Below, in pieces: positions 38,726 to 51,335 of a stretch of DNA of 64,000 nucleotides (the stretch's first letter is position 1; each line of letters begins with the position of its first letter). A model generated the notes under the pieces. The model saw only the letters and a list, made by a program, of their open reading frames with translations, was not told the origin of the DNA and made no database searches. The position numbers and the translations under genes were made by a program. This stretch comes from Lumnitzera littorea (lineage: Eukaryota > Streptophyta > Magnoliopsida > Myrtales > Combretaceae): positions 47,964,446 through 48,028,445 of the forward strand of contig JAMXBB010000008.1 of NCBI GenBank assembly GCA_024138015.1, written 5' to 3'.

Positions 38726-41700
38726 ATGAGGGATTATGTAAAGTGAAGTAGAGTTTTGTTTGTGTTTACTGTTAATGGCTGCTATGTTCTTTTGTAGCTA
38801 CTATGGTGTGTTTGTGTGAAGTGTGTTGAAGTTGTGTTTGAGCATGTTTGAAGTGGGTTTTAAAGTAGTAAGCTGAGAAGTACTAGTTACACGAGGCAAG
38901 TGTAGTGGTTCTTGTTACTCTATTCTATTTTATTTCTCTACAAGATCTGATTTCAATACTACATTGTGTTGTATTGGGTATTGGAGTGGTTCGAGCATGC
39001 TAATGTTATTTTAGGTAGTCGGTAGAAGGGTTTTGCTGAGTATTGTGCCATTGAAATTGTCAAGAAGCATCGCATTATGTTAGAGTCTAGTGTTCATAAA
39101 GTTATTAATGACTAAGATAGTAGCGCTCGTGTTGGCTGTGGTCAACATGATAGTAATACCCTAGGGTCAGTCAATGGTAAACTTGATAAACTCACTAACT
39201 TTGTTGAGAGTCTTATTATAGCTATGTAAGTTAATAGGCAGCAACTACAAGGTGTGCCTAATTGTAATTAAGTAGAGAACGTGCAAGAACAAAGATATGG
39301 TCATGTTGGCTAAGCTAGTCGCCTAGCTTAACCTCATTGAGCTGGAAGAGTAGAAGATGGACTTGCTCGACAAAGACTAGAGTTAGAAGAAACAAAGGAA
39401 GTAGATGCAAAGTCCAATGAAGAGGGAGAAGAGGAAAGAGAATATTATGAGGCAGAAGAGCAAGGGTGCCAAGTTCCTTGAAGACTTAACAATGTCAAAG
39501 TCCAGATTTTGACCTTTACAAGTAGTGGTAATGTAGATGAGTACCTAAAGTGGGAGGATAAGGTTGAAAGGGTGTTTGATTACTATGGGTATATCGAGGT
39601 AGATAAAGTTTGACTTGGTGCCCTTGAGTTCTGTAGATATGCCATCATGTGGTGAAAGAACTTAAATGCCGCTAAAGTTAGAGATGGACGATGTGGAGTG
39701 TGCATTTGGGATGATATGAAGAGATTATTGAGAGGAAGCTTTATATTCGAGACTTATTTACAAGATACATTTGCTAAGTTGCAAGAACTTTGCCAATGAA
39801 GTTGACTTGTTGATGATTATGTTAAGGAGTTCTAGATGCTTATGATTGAAGCCAATGTGGATGAACCTGAAGCCTAAACTGGACCGAGGTTTATTTCAAG
39901 GCTTTGATATGAGGTTTAGAATATTATTGAAATGTAGAGGTTTCACATATTGAAGGAAGCCATTAAGATAGTACATAGGGTCAAAAATTAGAGGAAGAAT
40001 ACCTTTATCCTACCCGAGACAAGCTTACATCGACCGGCTTATAATGAGTCGAGGAGACCCTTCCAAGTAGAGGAGAAAAATGACTGACCTGATGATAGTC
40101 GAGCTGGTTTAAAGAGTCGAGCTGATGATAAGCCAACCCCGAGGACATAAGAGAAAGGACAGACCTTATGACTGAAGACGATTGAGGTAAAGTGCTTTAA
40201 ATGCTTGGGTTATGAACACACGGTTGTTAAGTGTCTTAACATACATACTATGGTATTTTGAGGTGATGTAGTGGATAACACTGATGAGAGTGGGCCTGAT
40301 GAAGGAAGAGGTGGTGGAAGAGCTGAAGCCAAGGAGGAAGAAAAGACCTATGCTTATGTCAACTAGGGAGAAGTGGTGACGTTAGTACTAAGATGCGTAC
40401 TGAGCTCCTTACCGAGCTCCAAGGAGGATTAGAGAGAAAATTTATTTCACACCTAGTATAACATTAAGGGGCAACCGTACACCATCATTATGGATGAAGG
40501 GAGTTATACCAATGTTTTCACATAGTCACGTGTACAGAGGTTAGATCTGTCAACATCTAAGTGCCTCCAACCTTATAAGCTACACTAGCTACATGATAAG
40601 GGTACTCCACATGTTATAAAGCAAGTGGTTGTAACGATTTGTGCTGAAAACATGTATAGGGACAAAGTGGTGTGTGATGTCATCCCTATGGGAGCTCCAC
40701 ACTTGTTGTTAGGGAGACTTTAGTTGTTTAACCGACGTGTTGTTCATGACGAACACAAGAGCACTTATGCCTTTACGAAGGATGGAAAGAAGATTATGTT
40801 ACAACCTATGACACTAAACTAGGTGAAGGAGATACAAAATTAGCTCACCTGAGTTAGTAAGAAAAAGGCCCTAGTGCTTAGTCGACGAGAGCTTTAAGCT
40901 GTTGAGAAAGCCGAAGAGCCTATGTTCTTGTTGATTAGGAGGTTCCGAGGCTTGATAGATGAGTTTTTGGACCTACTCGTAGAAGAGCTACTTAAAGGAC
41001 TACCCCTAGTATGAGGTATTGAGCATTGTATCAATTTATAGCCAAGTATAGCTTTACCGAATCAATGTACTTATAGAATGAACCTTGAGTAGGCTACCAA
41101 GCTCAAAAGATAAGTATATGAGCTGATAGATTGTCAATATGTGAGAGAGAGCATGAGCTATTGTGTTGTACCAACTTTGTTTGTCCTAAAGAAGGATAGA
41201 TCATGGCGCATGTGCATCGATATCCAAGCTATCAGTCGATTATTATCAAATATATGTATCCTATAGCAAGGCTCGATGATATGTTGGATGAGCTTCATTA
41301 CGCTAAGGTATTCTCAAAGATTGATTTGCGAAGTTGCTATCACTAAATTCATATGAGACTAAGAGATGAGTCGAAGATTGCCTATAAGACTAGGCATGGT
41401 TTCTTTGAATGGTTGGTTATACCATTCAGACTCATTAACGTACCTAGCACTTTCATGAGGATCATGAATCATGTGATGTGCCCTTCAATAGGAAGATATG
41501 TGGTCATATACTTCGATGGTATCTTAGTCTGTAGTACCAACTTAGTCGACCACCTGAAACACCTCTGAGCTATTTTTGAAATACTCCATGCTAAGAAACT
41601 GTTTGGAAATTTGAAGAAGTGTACATTTTGCCCAAGTGAAGTTGTCTTTCTAAGCTATGTAATGTTTGGTACAAGAATCCGAGTAGATGAAGAAAAGGTC

Positions 41701-44503
41701 TGAGCTATCCTAGAATAGCCGACACCTAAGAATGTTATTGAAGTTAGAAGTTTTCATGGCTTTACTTCTTTTTATAGGAGATTTATCAAGAACTTTAGTA
41801 CCATTGTGGCCCCTTTGATCGAGCTAACAAAGAGGAGTGATGGATTCTAGTGGACCAACAAAGTTGAGAAGAGTTTTAAGGAGATTAAGGAGAAACTTAC
41901 CATTACGCCTATTTTAGCTCTACCTAACTTCGACAAACCTTTTGAACTGGAGTACAATGTGTTAGGTATTGGTATTGGCACCGTATTGATACAAGAGTGT
42001 TGACTTGTTGCAGTGAGAAGCTTAGTGGTGCCTCATTGAATTATTTTGTACACGAGAAAGAGTTGTATTCTCTTTTCTAAACTTTTACTGTATGGAAACA
42101 TTACCTCTTACCTTTAGAGTTTGTGATTTATATTGATAGGAATTAGACCACTCAACCTTTAACCTGAACCCGAGCCCGAGGTCTAGAAGGACAAACAAGG
42201 TGAATTCTCATGTTCTAGCCATCTCCTGTTGAGGCCAAGTTGATCCTCATTGCTGACAAATTTCTTATGCTGAGTCGAGTAACTACACATATCTTGGTAG
42301 TTAAGTGCCAACTCGACTTATGCTCTGTCGATGACCCGATCCTTCACACACCTGCTTTGCCATGATTGAGCTGACTTATAACTCAGTAATATTGGTGCTA
42401 AGAAGCCAAGAGCTCTAGCACACATTTCACAACCACTTCTTTTAGGATGAACCTAAGTTTGCTCAATACCCCTCCTCAGTACCCCCCTATCCTAACCGTA
42501 CCATCTACTTGTTTTTGCTAGAAGCATCTCCAATAATTTGTTGCCGCGTTTTCAAGACCCACATGAAGGATTCTACTACACTAATCTACTGATTTCTTTG
42601 ATTTTTCATTTGTACTCTTTATTATTCCTTATACATTACTTCTTTTGAACATTTTCCTTTTAGTCTTTTTTCATTTTAGGCATGTTGCCCTAGTTTTGCA
42701 TATATAAATACCTACTATACATGTAGCTACATTATCATTCCTTAGAATATCGAATATATTCTTTTGTGAGCATTGCTCTCAGCTTGGTTGCTTACTTCAC
42801 TCTTATCCCAACTCTTAAGTAAGGTTAGGTGGTGAGTAACTTCATTGCACCATCTTGTATGTCATATCGAGTTGTATCATAAGTTCTAAAAAATTCCCTA
42901 ATGTACCATATCCTTGGAGTTATTAAAGTTTTTGCTTGTTTTATTTTCCTTGTTGTTATCGTGCATTTCCACTCATCTCTTCAAGCTTTCTACAAGCTTA
43001 GACCCATCTTGATACCGTTGCCCTTATTAACTCTCGGCACGGCATATCATATATAGATCGTAAGTACTTGAAGCATCTTGGGAGTTAGAATAAACTTTTA
43101 AAGAGCTAAGCAAAATGGTTGGAGTTTATGGAAGGCTTTTCTTATGTAATCAAGCACAAGAAAGATAGTGCTAATGTGGTCACTGACTCTCCATCACATC
43201 GGCATGTTCTACTAGCCATGATGCAAACAAAATTATTAGGTTTTTCTCTTATTACCGAACCATATACTTAAGAGCTATACTTTGGTCCTATTCTTGGGAA
43301 GTGTAGAGAATGAATTGCTATTAGAGGATATTAACTAAGGAGAAGAGGTTATGTATACCAAGTTGTTTCGTATATGAGCTATTGGTTAGGGAAGCTCATG
43401 GTAAAGGACTATATGGGCATTTTGGTGAGACCAAAACTGCTGATCTATTAAGGTAAAATTTTTATTGGCTCTGTATGGTCAAAGATGTTCATAGGGTTAT
43501 CGGTAGCTATGAAGTATGTAAGAGAGCAAAGGGCAGAAAGGAGTCACATGGAGAATATATGCCCTTACCTACATTGACCTCATCTTGGGCTGGCCTCAAT
43601 ATGGACTATGTCCTAGGATTATCTTAGACATCTAGAGGAAAGGAGTCGATCTTTGTAGTTGTAGATCAATTTAGTAAAATGGCATACTTCATTCCGTGCC
43701 ATTGAGTTAATAATGCTTTATATATTGCTGATTTGTTATGGTAGAAAATCGTCCGCCTACATAGAGTCCTAAAGACCATCATATCAAATTAGTATATGAA
43801 ATTTTCGAGCTATTTCTAGAAGACACTTTGGAGGAGACTTGGGACTAAACTTGTGTTGAGTTGTAGTAGCTACCTACAGATTGATAGCTAGACTGAAGTA
43901 GTGAACAGGAGGTTATGTACCCTACTTTGAGTTGTTGTGGGGAAGAGTTTAAGAGATTGGGACTTGTGCCTACTTGTTGTAAAGTTCGCTTATAATTAAA
44001 CCATCCATAGTACTTCTAGGAAGACTCCTTTTGACATCGTCTATGGCCTTAACCCCACTATCCCTTTAGATATGATTGTCACTCTCACAACTATTGCAGA
44101 GAGCCAGTTTGAAGTTGACTGAACCTATGGATTACAAGAGCTACATCGGTTCATGGCAAGGAAGATTGTTAAGTTCAATGAAAGATAGCAAGAGATAGGT
44201 AATCGTAGCCGCTAAATTGTTTCTTTTAAGCTAAGCGACCCAGTAAGGATCCACCTTAACTAAGAAAGATTTACGCACTTAGGACAAAGTAAACTATAAC
44301 CATGAGCTAATGGTCCATTTAAGGTCTTAAAGAAGATTAACCGTAATGCTTACCAAGTCGAGCTACTTAAAAATTATGATATCTCCCTTACCTTCATTGT
44401 ATTTGATTTGAACCTACACTGATTAGAAGAAGTTATTAAAGATGCTAGAGAAGAGCAACCCCAAGAAGCCCTTTTAGATTTAAGGATAAGTCCTCTAGGT
44501 AGA
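38726..44503 (+). pseudogene. Ty3/gypsy retrotransposon relic: gag, protease, RT, RNase H, integrase
   Basis: The domains come in gypsy order, with many stops and frameshifts. Gag (about 39450-39800) contains YLKWEDKVERVFDYYGY. The zinc knuckle at 40193-40234 reads CFKCLGYEHTVVKC (CX2CX4HX4C intact). The protease motif near 40485 reads IMDEGSYTN. RT (about 41150-41570) contains MRLRDESKIAYKTRHGFFEW, and its catalytic site reads YFDG instead of Y-x-D-D. RNase H (about 41880-42130) resumes after the solo LTR at 43055. The integrase covers about 43370-44130 with SIFVVVDQFSKMAYFIPCH and TPFDIVYGLNP. The 3' LTR begins right after the last coding remnant. It cannot be active. The exact clade within Ty3/gypsy was not determined. 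Confidence 0.9.
42134..43049 (+). mobile_element. 916-bp solo LTR inserted in the gypsy RNase H region
   Basis: It begins tgataggaatt and ends ggcacggcatatca, and is flanked by the 5-base duplication tatat at 42129-42133 and 43050-43054. The codons on each side belong to the same RNase H stretch and fall into the same frame when the insert and one tatat are ignored. The start and the layout (TATA-like tatataaata near 42701, attgctctcagc, gtgagtaac) show it belongs to the same LTR family as 44504 and 5593. Confidence 0.85.
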
Positions 44504-45344
44504 TGATAGGAATCAACTCCTTATACCTATCACACGAAGCCGAGCTAGAAGATTGCAAGGATTAACCCGACGAATACTAACTTGAGAACCCTTAAAGATG
44601 AGGATTCCTTCATTGATTTTGGACTCTTACACTTCTACAGACCTAAGTACTCAACTGTAGTTGAGATCAATATAGCTTCTGAGCTATCGAGCACCAAGCA
44701 TCTATCTAAGCTGAGTTAACTGACCTCAAGAGGCTTTGAAATATTCAAGCTTCGACCTGGCCAAGATTAGGTTAGCCCAATTTCTAGAATCTTTGTTGAC
44801 TTCATCCAAGCTGAATCTTACAATTTTGAGCTGTCTAAGAACTCACATCAGTAGGGCCAACCGTATTACAGACCACCAATCATCACCTAATACATATCTT
44901 TAGGCACAACATTCCAAAAGGATTCTTTATTTTTCCATATAGGACATTATTTGCCATTCTTTTAGTATAAGGAATCCTTTGTATCTGATCCTTTTTGTCT
45001 TTTCATAGTACACTTGTAACCTTAGTAGGGCTAGTATATAAACTCCCTTTCTTTATACGTAGACATCATACTTCCAACTATTTAATTACAATTTTCTTGG
45101 TAGAGTAACTTGTGTGTTCTCTAACCTTCCTTAGCTCTTGTTGAGCTCCTTTAGCAAGAATTAGTGGCAAGCAACCTTAATCCTTACTTATGTGTTATAT
45201 CAAGTGAAGATTAAGCTGGGTAGGGTTAGTTGGTGTGTCATATCCAGCTAGTAACTATTCAGACTTTGCTAAACCCCTTTGTTTTCTTTTCATTCATGTT
45301 CATTGTGGTACAAGTTTCATATGTACAACCCTAGAGACGCATCA
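44504..45344 (+). mobile_element. 3' LTR of the plus-strand gypsy relic
   Basis: It starts tgataggaatcaactcc directly after the coding remnant. It contains a TATA-like tatataaac at about 45044 and ends in ggtgtgtcatatcca near 45246. The further 98 bases to 45344 include the block shared with the 5' remnant (38618-38698), so the true end is either 45246 or 45344. Confidence 0.6.
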
Positions 45345-45391
45345 CCCAATTTACCTGCTCAATACTTAATCATAAAAGTACAGGGCTTACA
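45345..45391 (-). repeat. LTR copy B, detached first 47 bases
   Basis: Read on the minus strand it begins tgtaagccctg right after a purine-rich tract (aaagagaggtgg, 45392-45405). That is the layout of a polypurine tract followed by a 3' LTR. Copy A likewise begins tgtaagc, and the next 40 bases align loosely. Confidence 0.5.
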
Positions 45392-48300
45392 TTTCCACCT
45401 CTCTTTAGAAAATTTTTGTCCTTAAAACTTTCATTTAACCACCATACAATAACTTAAACAATATCTTTATAATATAATAATGTTAACTTATTACTTAGAA
45501 AAGGTAGAGGTAATGTTTTTCATGGTGGCCTTCGGTTTCATGTCACTTCTACTCTTAGGCCATTACTCCTACTCTTAGGCCGTTACTCCTACTCTTAGGC
45601 CATTACTCCATTAGACTTTTACATATTCAACTTCACGATTTCTAAATTTCTAAATCCGATTCTCTAGGATTGTAATTGGTTCTTCTTCAACTGTACAATA
45701 TTCTTATAAATCTACTAGCTTTAACTTTACAATTGCATTTGGATTCTTTGCAAATTTCCACAGCATTGATACATGGAACACATTGTGACATGCAACAAAA
45801 CTTGGTGGTAAAGTAATTTGGTGTGTTGCGTTGCCTATTCTTTCTAAGATTTGAAAAGGTCTAATGTATCAAGGACTTAGTTTTCTTATAGTCCCAAATT
45901 GTTTAAATCCTCTAAATGGACTTATTTTGACATGCACGTGATCTCTTACAATGAAGTCCATAGGCTCCTTTCAAATTTGCTCAACTCTTGTATCAATCTT
46001 ATGCTGCTTTCATCCTTTGTTATATCACCTTCACTTCATCACTCATTTGTTAGATTATATTAAGTCCTATCATTGTGTATTCATCATTTTCCTAATACAG
46101 TGGTGATCGACATCTCCTCCCATATAAAGCTTCATAAGGTGCCATTTATACAGTTACTTGATAACTATTGTTATAAGCAAATTCCACCAATGGTAATTAT
46201 TCATCCCAGTTGCAAACAAAATTCGAAATATAACCCCTTAAAATATCTTCTAGTATTTAAACAATTCTTTCTATTTGTTCATTTGTTTAGGGATAATAAG
46301 TTGTACGGAATTGCAACTTAGTACCTAAAGATCGATATAAGCTCTCCTAAAACTTTGACACAAATTGACTATCTTCATCTGATATAATACTTACTGGTAC
46401 ACCATGCAATCTAACAGTCTCCCAACTTATCCATTGAATCACCGGTTCAATATTGTAACACATGAGCACACTTCATCAACTTATCTATAACAACCTAAAT
46501 TGAATTGTGACTTGCTCTTATCCTTGGGAATCTTACTACAAAATCCATGGTAATGTGATGTAATTTTCACTGGGGAATTTCCAATGGTTGTAACAAATCA
46601 CTAGGTCTCTGGTGTTCTACTTTCACTTGTTGACACGTGGTACATCTTGTTACATATTCTACTACATCTTTCTTCATGCATTTCCACCAAAACAACATTT
46701 TCATGGAGTCATAAGGTACACAGACTCTATTCTTGTATCTTGACACACCTTCTACATCAATTCGAAAATTAGAAACATCTCCTACATTTAACTTTTCCTT
46801 AATTTCCTTCAAACTTAAATCTTTGTCTTGTTGAAGCCTAATTCTCTCTATTAAAGTTGGTTGTACTATCAAATTCATCAATTCTACACCAATCTTATGA
46901 CATCTAAATTTAATCTCCAATTTCTTAAACTCCTAAATCAACTCATGTTAAGTAATAAGTAGTAAGGTCACTTGTTCATAATTCTTGCGACTTAGTGCAT
47001 CTATTATGACATTAGCTTTATTAGGATAATAGTTTATAGTTAAATCATAATCCTTGATCAATTTCTACCAATGCCTTTGTCACAAATTTAATTCCTTTTG
47101 AGTAAAGAAATATTTTAGACTCCTATTATTCGTAAAGATGTCACAATGTTATCTACAAAGATAATGTCTCTAAATTTTCAAAGTAAACACCATAGTTGCC
47201 AACTTAAGAGTATGCGTTAGATAATTCTTATCATGAGGCCTCAATTACCTTGATATATAAGCTACCACTTTAGTACCTTGCATCAATACACAACCTAGTT
47301 CAGTCTAGGAAGCATCATTACATACACAATATGGTTTACATGGGTTTGGTAAAATAAGTATCGGTGCTAATATCAAACGGTCCTTTAACTCCTAAAAACT
47401 TTGCTCACACTCATCACTTTATTCAAACTTAATATTCTTTTGTGTCAATTGAGCTAAAGGTCTTGCTATCTTAGAGAAGTCTTTTATAAAACGCCTATAA
47501 TATCCAGTCATCTCAAGAAAACTTCTCGCTTCAGAAACCGTAGTTAGTTGTTTCCATTCAGCCACATCTTTAACTTTCTTAGGATCTACCGAAATTCCTT
47601 CATCAGATACTATATGTCTTAAGAATCAGATTTTATCTAACCAGAAATCACACTAACTTAGTTTAGCATATAGTTTATTATCCCTCAACTTCTGCAATAG
47701 CAACCGTAAATGATTCGTATGCTCTTCTTTAGTCCTCGAATAAATCAAAATATCATTAATAAACACAACAATAAATTTATCCAAATAAGGTTGATAAATC
47801 CAATTCATTAAATCCTTAAACATTGCTGGTACGTTAATAAATCCAAAAGGAATTACTAAAAACTCATAGTGCCCATTTTTTGTTCGAAAATAGTATTTGG
47901 TACATATTCATGCTTAATTTGTAACTAATGATATCTAAATCTCATGTCAATCTACGAAAACATGATAGCTCTATGCAACTAATCAAATAAGCTATCAATT
48001 TGTGGTAGTAGATATTTATTATTTACTTCCCTATAATCAATAAATAATCTTATGGTTACTTTTTTTTTTTTCACAAATATCACTAGTGCTCCCCATGGAG
48101 ACACACGATGTCGAATAAATCTCTTATCCAGTAACTTTTGAAGTTGATTCCTTAACTCTTGAAGTTCCATCGGTGACATTCAATATGAGCCTTTTGATAT
48201 TGGCTCAATCCTTGTCACCAGCTCTATAGTAAATTCTAACTTTAGATGCAGAGCTAAACTAAGTAAATCATTTGGAAATATGTTAAGAAGTTCACTTACT

Positions 48301-48800
48301 ACAAGTATTTTAGACAATTTCAAGGTCTCTTTCTTTCCTTCTGTAGCAAATATCCAGCAAAGCTACCATTCCTCAATAATCTCTTTCATTTTTTCACTTA
48401 CTTTAATCATCGATAATCTCAATCTATGCTCTCTAGTCTTCCCTTGAAATACAACTTTACCCCTATCCAAGATTACATTCTTATTTCAAGAATTTACTTT
48501 AGCTTTATGTTTGGACAACCGGTATATTCCCATAATAATATCATAACCTTTTAGTGGTAAAACTATCAGTGTTATTGGAAACTCTTTCCTTTAAATTTAT
48601 ACTGTCCATTGTTTATTGTCCACTGTCCACTATCCTCTATCCTCTATTTTCTGTGTTGACAGTTGCTCTCTAGTAGGTATTCTTGCTTTATAAGTGGATT
48701 TAACTTTAATCGCATTAATTTTATTTTCCAAAACAAACTCTTGGCTAATAAATGAATGTGAACCCCCCATGTTAAATAATACATACACGATTCGTCCATT
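45392..48800 (-). pseudogene. Second Ty3/gypsy relic: protease, RT, RNase H, integrase
   Basis: On the minus strand, in order: protease near 48760 reading FNMGGSHSFIS where DSG is expected, so the catalytic Asp is lost; the later protease stretch GYDIIMGIYRLSKHKA (about 48500-48545); RT from 48179 with MSPMELQELRNQL, SPWGALVIFVKKK and RLFIDYREVNNKY (a few residues deleted), then VVFINDILIYSR at about 47755 (FIND for Y-x-D-D); integrase zinc-binding part at 46920-46567 ending VTRCTTCQQVK; and the integrase C-terminal stretch ILERIGNATHQITLPPSF near 45800. Stops and frameshifts are scattered throughout. The 3' end runs into the polypurine tract and LTR fragment at 45391. A gag part upstream was not recognised. 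Confidence 0.88.
45551..45610. repeat. Three tandem 20-bp units
   Basis: The unit actcttaggccattactcct occurs three times in a row. The middle copy has one change, and the last base of the third differs. It lies in the 3' part of the minus-strand gypsy relic. Confidence 0.95.
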
Positions 48801-49801
48801 TATATTTATAGTTCCTGAAATAATTACTACTACTATAGTTAGTTATCATTTACATATCCAATGGTTACAGCGGAGTGTGTGTTTGAAAACCCAAAGGTTA
48901 GTTTTGATTGTAAATCTCTTATGTCTTTTGTTTTGTTAAAGTTGTCGTTTTGGAACTTGGCGGGTTTGAATTAGAGAATGGACTATGTTGATTTTTGAAG
49001 GGTGATTTGAAGCATGTAGGAAGAGTTTTAGGGCTAAGGAAATTATTGAAAGTGGTGGATTTCAAATGCGTTCGAAGTGGGATTTGTTTAGGGGAAAAAG
49101 TTGTGCATTACAATTCGTAAAAATTTGCAGACTACTATATGACATCCAAACGCCTCCCCTTATAATGTCCAAACACTAGGGAGGAAATTCTCCTAGAAGA
49201 CTGGTGTCTAGAAGCCATATAATGAAGCATCCAGATGCCAAGTGTCTAGGTAAGCATAGAATGTTTTCCCCTCATTTTTTCAATTGTTTTAAGGCTTTGT
49301 TTTTCCATTAAATTGTTTCAACGATCAAACAACTTTCAAAACAATCTTTTATCCTCTTAATCCTAGTTTCTTCTAGTAACTTAAGTTAAAGTGAAGGAAG
49401 TTGGGTTGTTTAGTGTAGAAAATGATGTTAGATCGAATGCTTGAGTTTGAGTTGAGTTACTTGTCATGTTACAAGTTATGAGGCAATTGTTATTGGATCT
49501 AAACAATCTTTTGAGTTAGGTATGGGATATTTTATGTTGTTTATGCTTGTTAGAGTAGCATGTAACAAATAGACCTAATAACTATTTGGCTTAATCTAAT
49601 GTGTGTTGCATATGCATGGTTAGGTCTAAGAGACCTTAAGGACTAGTGATCTTAGAGTGACAATTCGATGATCTTAGTGCAATATTGTCTTGAGTGGAGA
49701 CTTACTTTGAAATGATCTAGGTAAATTTAGGTGATCCTTGGTTCCTAGAGTGTTAGGGAGGACCCAACAGTAATACTTATATGGTTTTTGTGTATGTGTA
49801 T
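48801..49801. other. Repeat-like DNA, possibly plus-oriented LTR sequence
   Basis: No gene. The stretch 49130-49260 (repeated words such as ccaaacgcc, ccaaacac, ccagatgcc) and the continuation at 51000-51330 look like one LTR interrupted by the element at 49802-50986. I could not find a second copy in the window to prove it. Confidence 0.35.
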
Positions 49802-50986
49802 TGATACGAGGCAAGCGTACCTATCAATTTTAATATAGCGGATATGAGTCCGAGTTGATCCCTCAGAGATTTTGAGTATTAATATTAACTTTAGCTTTAT
49901 TATCTAACCGGAAAATTATGATGAGTTGAATGAATTAAAAATACTGAAATTAACAACTAAACTACTTATGAGACTTAATTACGCAAATTAGAAAGCAATA
50001 AAACTATGAACGACTTCAAGTATGCAATGATGTATTTAGGAATTATTTCCCCTAGTGTTTAACATGTAACCTTTTAAAATATATTCAATTTAGTTTCTAC
50101 AATTCTTGACCGGAGGGATTTACAATTAAAGCTAATATCTTTCTCAAGCATATTAACCCTAATCCTAAATTATTTACCGGAATCTCTTCACTCAGTAATA
50201 TAATTTAGAATTGCATTAATGTATAATAAATTCCCATACAAACAATCAACTTTCCAGAAGAAACATGTATCTTATCTCTAAGTATACATGTAATTCTCTT
50301 CAATTATGCTAAGATCTAATTACACATGCAATTTCTCAATCAACATGCATAATATCATATATTGACACTCTAGAATTATCAATTCATAACTAAACGACAT
50401 AATTGAATCAAGAAAAGATAGAAACTTTCTTGAAATTATAATTTAATCCAAGGGTTACATGAAACCTTAGGTTCCATAATCCTAAATACTTGAATTCTAA
50501 GCTATCATAACGAATCTAAAAACAAGTTCCATCAAAAATATAAAATAAAGCATGAAGACCCCTCTTGATTTGATGAACAATCTCTCTAATCTTGAAATCG
50601 ATGTTGTTCTTGCTTCTTGATTGATGTTCTCCTCAAGTCTCCTCTCGTCTCTTGTCTCTCCTTTTCTGTAATGTCTCTCTCTCTCTTTTAAACCCTAAGA
50701 TCCCCTTATATATGTGTATTACACGGATTTTATTTTCGTCACCAGACACGGCCTGGGACACGATCGTGTCCTCAGGTCGTGTAACTTTTTGCATTAAAGC
50801 AAAATTTCTGCACAACTTCAAAATTTCATAACTTCTTCGTTTGAACTCGGAATTGAGTGAAATTTGATTCGTTTTCTTCGTTTTCGAGCCTAGAACGCAT
50901 TTAAACCATGAAATCAACATTTTACTCAATTAAGTATCAATTTCTTTAAAGAAAACAAAAAATGTATGGGAAATGCTATAAAATCA
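49802..50986 (-). mobile_element. LTR-like repeat with palindrome, copy 1
   Basis: On the minus strand it runs from tgattttatagc to gcctcgtatca, giving TG...CA ends. It is related throughout to 51336-52664: gagtccgagttgatccctcagag against aagtccaagtattgatctcttaggg, then attattatctaacc, taaccctaat and the final aattaagtatca. It contains a strong palindrome at 50746-50782. No target duplication could be seen. Confidence 0.55.
50746..50782. repeat. 37-bp near-perfect palindrome with a 16-bp perfect core
   Basis: The core ggacacgatcgtgtcc (50756-50771) is its own reverse complement. The outer arms acacggcctg and caggtcgtgt pair with one mismatch and one unpaired base. It could fold as a long hairpin in RNA or single-stranded DNA. 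Confidence 0.95.
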
Positions 50987-51335
50987 CCATATGGAATATG
51001 TTTAAAATTAGAGTTATCATGTATGTATGTGTGTGTGTATGTATAGAGCTTGCCGGAGTCATGAGTTACTCTAAGTTTTAGGAAGTTAGAACTATGTTGT
51101 ATGCAAGACTAAACTAAAGATAATAACTTATGGATGTTGCATATAGTTACTTGATTTGTATGTGTCTATGTGCTCTACTTGATCATGTGCATGTGGTTAT
51201 ATATCTTGTACTCAGCTTTACTTACCTTTCGGGGAATTCTTTTTTTTTTTTTTCTTTTTTTCAATTTTAGGCACAAGTTATGAAGGGTACGAGGGCTATG
51301 ATTATGGTGATCTTAATTTGTATGAAAGTAAGATA

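Noticed and set aside
50633..50929. 98-codon minus-strand open frame
   Set aside because: It lies across the palindrome inside an LTR-like repeat, and the frame is not kept in the related copy at 51336-52664.
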